Part shown: piece after piece, positions 24,541 to 33,779 of the stretch
Numbering within the stretch: the first letter of the stretch is position 1
Layout of the letters: each line of letters starts with the position of its first letter
Origin: Clostridium fallax
Lineage (GTDB): Bacteria > Bacillota > Clostridia > Clostridiales > Clostridiaceae
Assembly (NCBI RefSeq): GCF_900129365.1
Contig: NZ_FQVM01000019.1
Span: forward strand, 1-42,877
Direction of reading: 5' to 3'
DNA: 42,877 nt
Translations under genes and position numbers: made by a program
Notes under the pieces: generated by a model
The model's database searches: none
What the model was told of the DNA's origin: nothing
The model's input: only the letters and a program-made list of their open reading frames with translations

Positions 24541-25356
24541 CTAGCTAACTTTATTTTTAAGTCTTAGCTTATCAGCTACCATTGCTATAAACTCTGAATT
24601 TGTAGGCTTGCCTTTATCATTATGGATTGTATATCCAAATAGCTTATTAATAGCATCTACTTGACCTCTAGCCCAAGCGACTTCTATAGCATGTCTTATG
24701 GCTCTTTCTACTCTAGAAGCAGTAGTATTGTATTTTTTAGCAATTGAAGGATATAACTCTTTAGTAACTGCAGAAAGTAGTTCCATATCGTTTACTACCA
24801 TTGTAATTGCTTCCCTTAAATACATATATCCCTTGATATGAGCTGGTACTCCTATTTCATGAATAATACTTGTTATTTCAGCTTCTAAATCCATAGGTTC
24901 TTTTTTAGGTTCAACTCTTACTTCTGGTGTATCCATTAATGAAATAGTCTTTTTAGAGTTATCACTTGAGATAGTATTATTAAACATTTGCCTTATTCTA
25001 TTTGTAAAAACATCCATATCAAATGGTTTTACTACATAATAATCTGCTCCTAAAGTTATAGCTCTTTGAGTTATCTTATCTTGACCAACTGCTGAAAGGA
25101 CTATAATTCTTGGCATAGGATCTAAATTCATAGAATTTAATCTTTCTAAAACTCCTAAACCATCTAAATGAGGCATTATTATATCTAAAACAACTAAATC
25201 TGGTTTTCTTTCCTCAATTAAATCTAATGCTTCTAATCCATCTTTAGCTATTCCAGTTACAACGATATCTCTTTGATTCAAAAGATAATCATTTAAAATG
25301 TTACAAAATTCCTTATTATCATCGGCAATTAACACTGATATTTTTGATTCTTGCAT
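24541..25356 (-). CDS. spo0A: Sporulation transcription factor Spo0A
   Basis: The 271-aa master regulator of sporulation starts at the ATG at 25356 behind GGGGAGA. The receiver domain (about 1-125) has the acidic pair Asp12-Asp13, phosphoacceptor Asp58 in VVLDIIMPHLDG, VLSAVG and the conserved Lys in VVKPFDMD. The C-terminal DNA-binding domain has the Spo0A signature helices: EITSIIHEIGVPAHIKGY, and the recognition helix around TTASRVERAIRHAIEVAW. It lies directly after spoIVB, the canonical Firmicute order. Its promoter region has a sigma-H site and a 0A box, indicating autoregulation. Confidence 0.97.
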   Translation of the reverse strand: MQESKISVLIADDNKEFCNILNDYLLNQRDIVVTGIAKDGLEALDLIEERKPDLVVLDIIMPHLDGLGVLERLNSMNLDPMPRIIVLSAVGQDKITQRAITLGADYYVVKPFDMDVFTNRIRQMFNNTISSDNSKKTISLMDTPEVRVEPKKEPMDLEAEITSIIHEIGVPAHIKGYMYLREAITMVVNDMELLSAVTKELYPSIAKKYNTTASRVERAIRHAIEVAWARGQVDAINKLFGYTIHNDKGKPTNSEFIAMVADKLRLKNKVS

Positions 25357-25397
25357 ATTGTTCTCCCCTTTTTCACTACCAAATATTGTCAAAATAC

Positions 25398-25426
25398 TTA
25401 TTCGACAAAACCTTTTTAAATCCTTT
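25398..25426 (-). promoter_or_regulatory. Sigma-H promoter of spo0A overlapped by a 0A box
   Basis: On the minus strand, AAAGGATTT and GTCGAATAA are separated by 11 bp. Both match the Bacillus sigma-H consensus (RnAGGAwww and RnnGAATww). TGTCGAA, a perfect 0A box, overlaps the -10 (25401-25407). Weaker boxes lie at 25387-25393 and 25431-25437. Confidence 0.75.
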
Positions 25427-25470
25427 TTATTTTCGAAAAAACTTTTTTATTTTATAGAAAAAAAGAAAAT

Positions 25471-25538
25471 AGAAATACTTCTTACAGATTTCTACCTTCA
25501 TTATAACATAAATTAGCAAATTCGTAAGAAGTATTTCT
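25471..25538 (-). terminator. Long inverted repeat after spoIVB, probable terminator
   Basis: A 15-bp perfect stem (25471-25485 with 25524-25538) with a 38-base loop is followed on the minus strand by a T-rich stretch. It would separate spoIVB and spo0A transcripts. Confidence 0.6.
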
Positions 25539-25587
25539 AAAATCCAATGAATATAATTATGATATTTTAACGATAAATTTCTAAATA

Positions 25588-26736
25588 CTAATATTTTTTT
25601 AGTATTCCTACTTCTTCTAACATCCACTCTATATATATTCCATAACCTACATCTGGTTTATTCACCAAAACGTGAGTAACAGCACCTACTATTTTCCCAT
25701 CTTGAATTATAGGACTTCCACTCATACCCTGAACTATTCCTCCAGTTTTCTTTAATAATTCTTCATCAGTTACCTTTATTATCATGCTTTTAGGAGAAGG
25801 TTTATCTTGAGATAATAGCTTTACAATTTCTATATCATAATATTTAGGCCCATTCTCATCTACTGTTGATATAATTTGAGCCTTTCCTTCTTTTATTTCT
25901 TCTTTATATCCTACTTTTAAAGGTTTAAGTTGACATTTTTTTAGCATTTCTCTTTTTCCACTTCCAAAGATACCACTAATAGTATTTTTGTTTATTTCTC
26001 CAAAATATTTTTCTTCATTTACAAAAATACTTTTTAGTTCTCCCGGTGTTCCTCTCTGTCCTTTTCTCACACTAAGAACAGCAGAATCTATAACCCTACC
26101 ATCTTTTATTTTTATGATAGAATTTGTATCTACATCTGTTATTGGATGTCCTAATGCTCCAAATTTATTTGATTTTTCTTCATAAAAAGTTAAAGTACCA
26201 ATTCCTGCTGTAGAATCTCTTACCCAAAGCCCTATTTTAGCTTTATTTTCATCTTTTACTACATTTACTTTTACTTTTATTTTGTCTCCATCTCTATCTA
26301 ATAGTAACTTTATACTATCATCTTTTGTTTTAGAAAGGATTTCAATTAAATGTTTGGTATTTTCTAAGTTTGTATCATTTATTTTTAGTATTATATCTCC
26401 TACTTGTATACCAGCTTCCCTACTTGTACTTGATACCTTTCCATTTGTAGTATCTATATCTGAAAATCCTACCACTAATACTCCACTAGTAGAAACTTTA
26501 ATTCCTAAACAACCTCCACCAGGATAAAGCTCTATATCCTTTTTATCTCTTATGGTAGCAGTTCCATTAACTGCTTCTGCTTTCAAAAAGCTTTTAGGAA
26601 TTCTATTTATTAAATTGTCCTTATTAAAATTTTGTGATATATTAGGTAAAACAAAATTAGAAGAGATCACATAAAAAACAAATAAAATCAATGGAATAGT
26701 TATATATTTTAAGTTTTTCTTAAAAAATTTTTTCAT
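25588..26736 (-). CDS. spoIVB: SpoIVB serine peptidase (signals to SpoIVFB/sigma-K checkpoint)
   Basis: The 382-aa protein has an N-terminal membrane anchor (about 11-30), a PDZ domain (about 80-170: GVLVVGFSDIDT, GIQVGDIILKIND) and an S55 peptidase domain. His lies in GALGHPITD, and the presumed nucleophile Ser341 in GMSGSPI. In Bacillus the forespore secretes SpoIVB to cleave SpoIVFA and trigger pro-sigma-K processing. Many clostridia keep it though their sigma-K control differs. AAAGGAGGAG precedes the ATG. It sits between recN and spo0A, the conserved place. Confidence 0.95.
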   Translation of the reverse strand: MKKFFKKNLKYITIPLILFVFYVISSNFVLPNISQNFNKDNLINRIPKSFLKAEAVNGTATIRDKKDIELYPGGGCLGIKVSTSGVLVVGFSDIDTTNGKVSSTSREAGIQVGDIILKINDTNLENTKHLIEILSKTKDDSIKLLLDRDGDKIKVKVNVVKDENKAKIGLWVRDSTAGIGTLTFYEEKSNKFGALGHPITDVDTNSIIKIKDGRVIDSAVLSVRKGQRGTPGELKSIFVNEEKYFGEINKNTISGIFGSGKREMLKKCQLKPLKVGYKEEIKEGKAQIISTVDENGPKYYDIEIVKLLSQDKPSPKSMIIKVTDEELLKKTGGIVQGMSGSPIIQDGKIVGAVTHVLVNKPDVGYGIYIEWMLEEVGILKKY

Positions 26737-26865
26737 TTTATCTCCTCCTTTCTTGTATTTAAGTTACCCAATTTTAATTTTTCATATGCTGTATTAACTT
26801 TGTTAGTGTAGTTAATAAAAATTAAAATACACTAAATTTTATCTTAAAATATTATTTTTAGCCAA

Positions 26866-26894
26866 AAAAATAGAACTAATTTAGTTCTATTTTT
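26866..26894 (-). terminator. Terminator after recN
   Basis: A near-perfect palindrome (26866-26879 with 26881-26894) has T-runs, and its TTAGTTCTAT half is repeated once more at 26901-26910. It follows the recN stop and ends the nusB-recN transcript. Confidence 0.75.
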
Positions 26895-26910
26895 TCCAAA
26901 TTAGTTCTAT

Positions 26911-28611
26911 TTATGTATATATTTTAATTATATCTTTTTTCTTTTTGTCTGCTAACATAATCATATCTTTAGCATTAGCTTTTGTATTTTGTGTAACTTC
27001 TGCTCCACCAATCATTTTGGCTATTTCTTCTGTTTTTGTTTTCAAGTCAACTTTTTCTATATTAGAATAGGTTAAGTTATCTAAAGTCTTTTTAAAAATC
27101 AAATAATGATGATCAGAAAGTGCTGCTATTTGAGGTAAATGAGTTATACAAAACACCTGATGTCTTATTGAAAGTTCATACATTTTCTCACCTACAGCTT
27201 GAGCTATTCGACCACTAATTCCGGTATCTATCTCATCAAATATAACTGTTGGAATTTCATCTTTATCTATAAATGCAATTTTTAAAGCTAACATTATTCT
27301 TGAAAGCTCACCACCAGATACTATTTTATCTAAAGGTCTTAATGGCTCTCCTAAGTTAGTAGATATTGTAAATTGCACATCATCTAATCCTAAGTCATTA
27401 TAATTTTCTAATTCTTTTATCCCTATAATAAATCTAGATTTTTCAAGACCAACTTCATTTAATTCATAAATTATTTTTTCTTCTAATTTTTTTGCAATAT
27501 TTTTCCTTAAAGAAGTTATATTATTTCCAATTTCTTTTAAAATCTTAACTTTCTCTAATTTTTTTATACTTAATTCCTTTAATATTGACTCAGCATTTAT
27601 CATTTCTGTATACTGATTTGATATTTTATCTCTATAAGATAAAATACTTTCAATAGACTCTCCATATTTTTTCTTTAAAGATGAAATTTTATATATCCTA
27701 CTATTTATATTTTCTAGCTCTTCTTCATCATAAATTATTTCTTCACTAATAGACGCAAATTCTCTTGATATATCTTCTAAACTATAATATATTTCATTTA
27801 ATCTTTCATTTAATAGCTTTATTTTATCTGAATGCTTTTCTATTGTATAAATTTCTCTTGCTATATAAGAAATTTTATCTAAGATAGACTCATTTTCCAT
27901 TGAACCTTTTAATGTACTACAGGTTAAACTTAAAGTTTTTGCTATTTTTTCCGAGTTAGAAAGTAAATTATATCTTTCCTTTAATTCTTCCTCTTCTCCA
28001 AGTTTAAGCTTAGCCTCATTTATATCATCTATTTGAAATTTTAAAAACTCTAATACTCTTTCTCTATCTTCTTTTCCACTTAATTCCTCTATTTTTTTAT
28101 CTAAATTTTTTATTTCTTCATAGATCTTTTTGTACTCTTTTAATTTAGAGTAAAGATTTTCATCTCCGTAACTATCTAAATAATGTATATGTGATCCTTT
28201 ATTTAAAAGGCTTTGATTATTATGTTGACCATGTATATCTATTATTGCATCACTTATTTTTTTTATTATTGACAATATAACTGTTTTATTATTAACCTTC
28301 GTTATACTTTTACCATTTTGATAAGTTTCTCTTGTTATTATTATTAAATCATCATATTCAATATTTAATTCTTCTAAAATATCCTTTGTTTTTTGGTTTT
28401 CAATAGTAAAAACTGCTTCAACAAAGGTTTTATTTTCTCCTGTCCTTATTAAATCTTTATTAAACTTTCCACCTAAAACATAGGCAATGGCATCAATTAA
28501 AATTGACTTTCCTGCTCCAGTTTCTCCAGAAAGAATATTAAAGCCTTCATTAAAAGATATAGAGATATTTTTAATTAACGCAAAATTTTCTATGGTTAAT
28601 TGTAATAACAT
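26911..28611 (-). CDS. recN: DNA repair protein RecN
   Basis: This 566-aa SMC-like ATPase acts early in double-strand break repair. Walker A is GETGAGKS at residues 29-36. Long coiled-coil arms occupy about 150-370. The C-terminal ATPase part has the ABC signature VSGGELSRIMLALK and Walker B TVIFDEIDTGISGR, then the H-loop QVFCITHLPQIAALSDHH. Family length is normal. AGGTGGGG lies before the ATG. It is the last gene of the nusB-to-recN operon, 24 bp after argR, an order typical of Firmicutes. Confidence 0.96.
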   Translation of the reverse strand: MLLQLTIENFALIKNISISFNEGFNILSGETGAGKSILIDAIAYVLGGKFNKDLIRTGENKTFVEAVFTIENQKTKDILEELNIEYDDLIIITRETYQNGKSITKVNNKTVILSIIKKISDAIIDIHGQHNNQSLLNKGSHIHYLDSYGDENLYSKLKEYKKIYEEIKNLDKKIEELSGKEDRERVLEFLKFQIDDINEAKLKLGEEEELKERYNLLSNSEKIAKTLSLTCSTLKGSMENESILDKISYIAREIYTIEKHSDKIKLLNERLNEIYYSLEDISREFASISEEIIYDEEELENINSRIYKISSLKKKYGESIESILSYRDKISNQYTEMINAESILKELSIKKLEKVKILKEIGNNITSLRKNIAKKLEEKIIYELNEVGLEKSRFIIGIKELENYNDLGLDDVQFTISTNLGEPLRPLDKIVSGGELSRIMLALKIAFIDKDEIPTVIFDEIDTGISGRIAQAVGEKMYELSIRHQVFCITHLPQIAALSDHHYLIFKKTLDNLTYSNIEKVDLKTKTEEIAKMIGGAEVTQNTKANAKDMIMLADKKKKDIIKIYT

Positions 28612-28635
28612 TATACCCCACCTTGCAGATTAAAA

Positions 28636-29088
28636 TTAATACTTTATCATAGTTGTCATCTTTTCTACTAATTCAATTGCCTTTTCTTCCGTTCTTACTA
28701 ATATAAATATAGTATTATCTCCTGCTATAGTTCCTGCAATATCTTTAAAATTTAAAATATCAACAGCTTCAGCAGCTGCTGATGCTGATCCTGAAATTGT
28801 TTTTATTACTACCATTTTGTCTACTTTTTCAACAGATAACACAGTATTTGAAAAAATACTTTCCATCTTATCTACAAATTCATTACTTGTTGTTTGAATT
28901 GGTGCATATCTATATTTTCCATTAACACCTAAAACCTTTATTAACTTTAAAGTTTTAATATCTCTTGATACTGTGGCCTGTGTTACATCAAAACCTGCTT
29001 TTTTTAACTCTTCTGCTAATTCTTCTTGTGTTTCAATTTCTATATTATTTATTATCTCTAATATTTTCAAATGCCTTTTTGATTTCAA
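28636..29088 (-). CDS. argR: Arginine repressor ArgR
   Basis: 150 aa from a TTG at 29088: the reading MKSKRHLKILEII matches the family start, with AAGGTGAT at ideal spacing, whereas a GTG three codons upstream overlaps that site. The N-terminal winged helix has TQEELAEELKKAGFDVTQAT and the recognition helix VSRDIKTL. The C-terminal domain has GSASAAAEAVD and GTIAGDNTIFIL, the arginine-binding, hexamer-forming part. It controls arginine metabolism when arginine is present. In this operon position it is often called AhrC/ArgR, upstream of recN. Confidence 0.94.
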   Translation of the reverse strand: MKSKRHLKILEIINNIEIETQEELAEELKKAGFDVTQATVSRDIKTLKLIKVLGVNGKYRYAPIQTTSNEFVDKMESIFSNTVLSVEKVDKMVVIKTISGSASAAAEAVDILNFKDIAGTIAGDNTIFILVRTEEKAIELVEKMTTMIKY

Positions 29089-29106
29089 TAAAATCACCTT
29101 ACCATT

Positions 29107-29937
29107 CTATTTTTTGTTTAGTATCTTTTTCCTAAGAACTTTATAATAATTAAAGTCTGTAAGTTGTATAAGGTTACAACTTACTTTAGATTTTTTTATA
29201 TTTAATGAATATGTTTTAAAAAGTTTAATTGATTTTTGACCATCTATTGTTACATATAATTCTTCCATATCACAATCAGACTTAATATTTATAGATGAAG
29301 TTCCTGGTAAAATTATAGGTCTCATATTAGGAGAATGAGAGCATATGGGTGTTATGCATATTGTATCTAAGGATGGATGAATTAAAGGACCTCCTGCAGA
29401 AAATGAATAAGCTGTAGAACCTGTTGGAGATGATATTATTATTCCATCACCTTTAAATTCATCATAAAAATCTCCATCTACATAAATATTAAATTTAGCT
29501 ATTCTTGATAATGTACCCCTTGATATTACAATATCATTTAAAGCATTATCTTTATATTCTTCAATCCCATTAAATACTTCACAATTAAGCATCATTCTCT
29601 TTGACACTTTATATTGATGATTTTTTAATTTTTTTAAGGCAATATCTAATTCATTAATATCTACATTAGTTAAAAAACCTAGATTTCCAATATTTATCCC
29701 TAATATTGGTGCCTTTATCTTAGGCAAAATATCTCTTGCCACTCCAAGGATTGTACCATCCCCTCCAAAAACTATAATCACTTCAAGGTTTTCTGGAATA
29801 TTATAAGAACAATAATTATTTTTTATATGATGTACTAAAGCTTTAGGAAAATACTCTTTTATCTTTAAAATAGCTTTATCTTTTATTGTACCCTGTCTAT
29901 CCTTCATGGGATTTATATAAAGTCCTATATTATCCAT
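29107..29937 (-). CDS. nadK: NAD kinase
   Basis: The 276-aa enzyme phosphorylates NAD to NADP, the only route to NADP in most bacteria. Motifs: VFGGDGTILG (the GGDGT phosphate loop with catalytic Asp), GNLGFLTNVD, NDIVISRG, and the glycine-rich SSPTGSTAYSFSAGGPLIHP. The C-terminal beta sandwich includes YVTIDGQ. Length is typical. GGAGGAG lies before the ATG. It is packed between tlyA and argR within the operon. Confidence 0.95.
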   Translation of the reverse strand: MDNIGLYINPMKDRQGTIKDKAILKIKEYFPKALVHHIKNNYCSYNIPENLEVIIVFGGDGTILGVARDILPKIKAPILGINIGNLGFLTNVDINELDIALKKLKNHQYKVSKRMMLNCEVFNGIEEYKDNALNDIVISRGTLSRIAKFNIYVDGDFYDEFKGDGIIISSPTGSTAYSFSAGGPLIHPSLDTICITPICSHSPNMRPIILPGTSSINIKSDCDMEELYVTIDGQKSIKLFKTYSLNIKKSKVSCNLIQLTDFNYYKVLRKKILNKK

Positions 29938-29948
29938 ATCTCCTCCGA

Positions 29949-30758
29949 CTAAAGATCCTTATGTGAATTATTAACGATTTCCTCAATTAATTCCTTTGAA
30001 AAATCACTTTGTTTCTCTACATTTTTTGTAAAATACACTAAATATTCAATATTTCCTTCTGGTCCTTTTATAGGTGAAAAACTTAAGCCTAATATATTTA
30101 AGTTGTTTTCTTTTAAAAACTCAACTATCTTTTCTATAACTTCTTTATGGGTATTAGGGTCACGAACTACTCCTTTTTTACCAACCTTTTCTCTACCTGC
30201 TTCAAATTGAGGTTTTATTAAAGCTACTACCTCTCCATTTTCATTGAGTAAATTTATTACTGCTGGTAATACCTTCGTTAAAGATATAAAAGAAACATCT
30301 ATAGATGCAAAATCACATTTATCTGGAACTTGTTCCTCTGTAACATATCTAACATTAGTTCTTTCAAGACAAACAACTCTTGGATCTACTCTAAGCTTCC
30401 ATGCAAATTGACCATATCCTACATCAATTGAGTAAACTTTTTTAGCTTCATTTTGTAGCATGCAATCTGTAAAACCACCAGTTGATGCCCCAATATCCAT
30501 ACATATTTTATCTTTTAAAACTATATCAAATGCTTTAATAGCTTTTTCTAATTTTAAGCCACCTCTACTTACATAAGGTAACTTTTCTCCTTTAAATTCA
30601 ATATTACTTGTTATACTTACCTTTTCTCCTGCTTTATCTACTCTCTTATCATCTATAAATATCTTTCCAGCCATTATATTAGCCTTTGCCATTTCTCTAG
30701 ATGTAAATATACCTTTTTCAACTAATAATATATCAAGACGTTGTTTCTTATCTGCCAT
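29949..30758 (-). CDS. tlyA: TlyA family rRNA (cytidine-2'-O)-methyltransferase
   Basis: 269 aa from the ATG at 30758 (AAAGGAGAG site). The N-terminal S4 RNA-binding domain (about 5-65: RLDILLVEKGIFTSREMAKANI) is followed by an FtsJ-like SAM methyltransferase domain with DIGASTGGFTDCML as motif I and SFISLTKVLPA further on. Mycobacterial TlyA methylates 16S and 23S rRNA, and clostridial homologues are assumed to be alike. They are often annotated as hemolysin A, a misleading name. Position between dxs and nadK is conserved in Firmicutes. Confidence 0.93.
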   Translation of the reverse strand: MADKKQRLDILLVEKGIFTSREMAKANIMAGKIFIDDKRVDKAGEKVSITSNIEFKGEKLPYVSRGGLKLEKAIKAFDIVLKDKICMDIGASTGGFTDCMLQNEAKKVYSIDVGYGQFAWKLRVDPRVVCLERTNVRYVTEEQVPDKCDFASIDVSFISLTKVLPAVINLLNENGEVVALIKPQFEAGREKVGKKGVVRDPNTHKEVIEKIVEFLKENNLNILGLSFSPIKGPEGNIEYLVYFTKNVEKQSDFSKELIEEIVNNSHKDL

Positions 30759-30798
30759 AATTCTCTCCTTTGTCATAAAATACTTACAAGGTTTAAAA

Positions 30799-32664
30799 TT
30801 ACATTAAACTCATTACGTTATCTATTATTGAATCTACATCTAAATTATAAACTTTATATAAAGTATTTACTTTTCCATGAGGTATAAACTCATCATTATA
30901 TCCCATATTTATAATTTTTATATTAGAGTTTAATTCATTTATATATTCTAAAATTAAGGATCCTAATCCACCATGTAAAATATTATCTTCTATTGTTATT
31001 ATCTTATAATTATTATCTACTAAATCTTTAATTAAATTTTTATCTATAGGTTTTATAAAGCAAGCATTAACTAATTTTATATTAATACCTTTTTCTTTCA
31101 ATTTATCACAGGCTAATTTACCATGTTCAACCATTTTCCCTGTAGCTATTATACAAATGTCTTTACCATCCTCAATTGTTTCCCATTGACCATAATTAAA
31201 TTCTTTCTTAGATTCTAAATTTAAGGATGTGTCACATCCTCCTCTTGGATATCTTATAGCACAAGGACTCTTAGAATCAAAAGCCCACTTAATCATTGGA
31301 TAAACTTCTTCTGTGGTTTTCGGAGCTAAAATAGTCATATTAGGCATTAATGAAAGATATGATAAATCAAAAATCCCTTGATGCGTTTCACCATCTTCTC
31401 CAACTATTCCAGCTCTATCTATTGCAAAAATCACTGGTAAATTTTGAATACATATATCATGAAGAATTTGATCAAAAGCTCTTTGAAGGAAAGTAGAATA
31501 TACTGCAAAAACAGGCTTTAGACCTTCCTTTGCCATACCAGCTGCTAAGGTAGTTGCATGTTGCTCTGCAATTCCTACATCAAAAAATCTTTTAGGAAAA
31601 TTCAAAGAAAAATCTTTAAGTCCTGTACCATCTGGCATAGCTGCAGTTATTGCTACTATTTTATCATCTTCTTTAGCTAATTTATTTATAGCTTTTCCAA
31701 AAGCTTTTGAATAATTCTCTGAAATTGTTGAAGAAACACATACTTCTCCATTATTTGTATTAAAAGGTCCTATACCATGATATTTATTAGGATTTTTCTC
31801 TGCAAAATTATATCCTTTTCCTTTTTGAGTAACTGTATGAATTATAACAGGTCCTTTTATTCTTTTAGCCATAGAAAAAACATCTGTTAAATCCTTTAAA
31901 TTATGACCATCTATTGGTCCTAAGTATTTAAACCCCATGTCTTCAAAAAGCATACTTGGAACAACCAATTGTTTTATGCTATCTTTGATTTTACTTATAG
32001 ATGATGCGATATTTTTACCCATAGAGGATTGTTTAAGGGTAGAATTTATATCCTCTTTTAATTTATTATATCCTGGATCTAATCTCATTTTGCTTAAGTA
32101 AGTTGAAAGTCCACCTACATTATTAGAAATAGACATTTGATTATCATTAAGAACTACAATTAAGTTAGTTTTATTATATCCAACATCATTTAAGGCTTCA
32201 AAAGCCATACCTCCAGTTAAAGCTCCATCTCCTATAACAGCGATTACATGATTATTTTTATTTAAAATATCCCTTGCTCTTGCCATTCCAACTGCTGCTG
32301 AAATAGATGTACTGCTATGCCCTGTTTCAAAAGCATCATATTTACTTTCACAGCTTTTAGGGAATCCACTTAATCCGCCATATTGTCTTAAGGTATCAAA
32401 CTCATTCATTCTTCCTGTTAAAATTTTATGAATATAAGATTGATGTCCTACATCCCAAACTATTTTATCCCTTTCTAAATCAAAGGATTTAAACAAACTT
32501 AAAGTAATCTCAACTACTCCTAAGTTAGAAGCTAAATGACCTCCCGTTTTAGATACCTTTTCTATTAAAAAAGATCTTATTTCTTTCGATAATGAATTTA
32601 ACTCATTAAAATTCATTCTCTTTACATCATGAGGTTCTGATATACTACTTAAAATTTTATACAT
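30799..32664 (-). CDS. dxs: 1-deoxy-D-xylulose-5-phosphate synthase
   Basis: 621 aa from the ATG at 32664, which is better spaced from AAAGGAAAG than the ATG two codons earlier. This thiamine-diphosphate enzyme joins pyruvate and glyceraldehyde-3-phosphate in the first step of the MEP isoprenoid pathway. Motifs: DVGHQSYIHKILTGR, the TPP-binding GDGALTGGMAFEALN with N-D-N-Q, RAGIVGEDGETHQG in the pyrimidine domain, and the C-terminal transketolase domain. It directly follows ispA, so isoprenoid precursor and prenyl chain synthesis are co-expressed. Confidence 0.96.
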   Translation of the reverse strand: MYKILSSISEPHDVKRMNFNELNSLSKEIRSFLIEKVSKTGGHLASNLGVVEITLSLFKSFDLERDKIVWDVGHQSYIHKILTGRMNEFDTLRQYGGLSGFPKSCESKYDAFETGHSSTSISAAVGMARARDILNKNNHVIAVIGDGALTGGMAFEALNDVGYNKTNLIVVLNDNQMSISNNVGGLSTYLSKMRLDPGYNKLKEDINSTLKQSSMGKNIASSISKIKDSIKQLVVPSMLFEDMGFKYLGPIDGHNLKDLTDVFSMAKRIKGPVIIHTVTQKGKGYNFAEKNPNKYHGIGPFNTNNGEVCVSSTISENYSKAFGKAINKLAKEDDKIVAITAAMPDGTGLKDFSLNFPKRFFDVGIAEQHATTLAAGMAKEGLKPVFAVYSTFLQRAFDQILHDICIQNLPVIFAIDRAGIVGEDGETHQGIFDLSYLSLMPNMTILAPKTTEEVYPMIKWAFDSKSPCAIRYPRGGCDTSLNLESKKEFNYGQWETIEDGKDICIIATGKMVEHGKLACDKLKEKGINIKLVNACFIKPIDKNLIKDLVDNNYKIITIEDNILHGGLGSLILEYINELNSNIKIINMGYNDEFIPHGKVNTLYKVYNLDVDSIIDNVMSLM

Positions 32665-32684
32665 AACCATCTTTCCTTTTTAGC

Positions 32685-33554
32685 TTACATTTTTCTTTTT
32701 AAAAGAAGCATTGCTAATTCCTTTAGATTTTCACTTTTCTTTGTTAGATTATCTAATAACTCTATACTTTCTTTAGTTAATCTTTCACATTCTTCTATAC
32801 AAAAATCTAATCCAAATTTACTTATAAAATTAGTTTTATTATTAGCCTCATCACTTTTTATTTTTTTTCCTAATATATCTGTAGTGCTTGTAACATCTAA
32901 TATATCATCCTTTATTTGAAATACTAAACCAAGGTTATATCCAAACTTTTCTAAAATATCAATATCTTTTTTAGGTGCATTTCCTAAAATTGCTCCTGCT
33001 AATATTGAAGTTTTAATAAGTTCTCCTGTTTTTTTCAAATGCATATATTTTAATTCATCTAAAGTTATTTTTTTGTTTTCATTTATTATATCAACTACCT
33101 GACCGCCAATCATTCCTTCAACACCTGATGATCTACTTATTTCTAAAGCTGCATCTACTCCATTTTCTCCAAATCTTTTTGAAGATTTTAACATAAGAGT
33201 CATAGCTTCATTTAAAAGGCCATCTCCAGCTAAGATTGCAATAGCTTCTCCAAACACCTTATGATTTGTTGGCTTTCCTCTTCTTAAATCATCATTATCC
33301 ATCGCTGGAAGATCATCATGTATTAAAGAATATGTATGAATCATTTCAAGAGCAGCTGCAAAAGGCATAGCAGCATCTATATCTTCTTTGTACATTTTAT
33401 AAGTTAATAGTAAAAGTATAGGTCTTATCCTTTTTCCTCCTACATTTAAACTATAGCTCATGGCATCATATATAATTTTATTATATCCTTCTTTGTAAGA
33501 AAAGTAATTTAATAAATAGTTATCAATTTTACTTTTTAAATCTTCGCTAACCAT
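32685..33554 (-). CDS. ispA: Farnesyl diphosphate synthase (polyprenyl synthetase)
   Basis: A 289-aa all-alpha prenyltransferase that condenses isopentenyl diphosphate with allylic diphosphates to make C15 chains. The first aspartate-rich motif is DDLPAMDND with the following RRGKPTNH. The second is FQIKDDILDVT. GGKRIRPILLLL near residue 36 binds diphosphate. Length fits the short-chain class. AAAGGAG precedes the ATG. It sits two bases after xseB and just before dxs, as in most Firmicutes. Confidence 0.94.
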   Translation of the reverse strand: MVSEDLKSKIDNYLLNYFSYKEGYNKIIYDAMSYSLNVGGKRIRPILLLLTYKMYKEDIDAAMPFAAALEMIHTYSLIHDDLPAMDNDDLRRGKPTNHKVFGEAIAILAGDGLLNEAMTLMLKSSKRFGENGVDAALEISRSSGVEGMIGGQVVDIINENKKITLDELKYMHLKKTGELIKTSILAGAILGNAPKKDIDILEKFGYNLGLVFQIKDDILDVTSTTDILGKKIKSDEANNKTNFISKFGLDFCIEECERLTKESIELLDNLTKKSENLKELAMLLLKRKM

Positions 33555-33556
33555 AA

Positions 33557-33769
33557 CTACTCCTTTAGTTCTTTTTCTATATTAGTATTTATTATCTCTA
33601 TTTTTCCTTCATATTCCTTTAGCATCTTATAAATCTTATTTATTAAGCTTACTCCATCTTCATAACTTTTCATAGAATCCTCTAAATCCAAATCTTCATT
33701 CTCTAAATTATTTATAAGATCTTCTAATTTATTTACTAAATCACTATAACTTTCTTTTTTTCTAGCCAT
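33557..33769 (-). CDS. xseB: Exodeoxyribonuclease VII small subunit
   Basis: 70 aa from the ATG at 33769 (GAGGTG site), starting MARKKESYSDLVNKLEDLI. It is a short two-helix protein with acidic LENEDLDLEDSMKSYEDGV, the XseB signature. Several copies bind each XseA subunit in the single-strand-specific nuclease. It lies immediately after xseA, with a ten-base gap. Confidence 0.94.
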   Translation of the reverse strand: MARKKESYSDLVNKLEDLINNLENEDLDLEDSMKSYEDGVSLINKIYKMLKEYEGKIEIINTNIEKELKE

Positions 33770-33779
33770 AATGAACACC

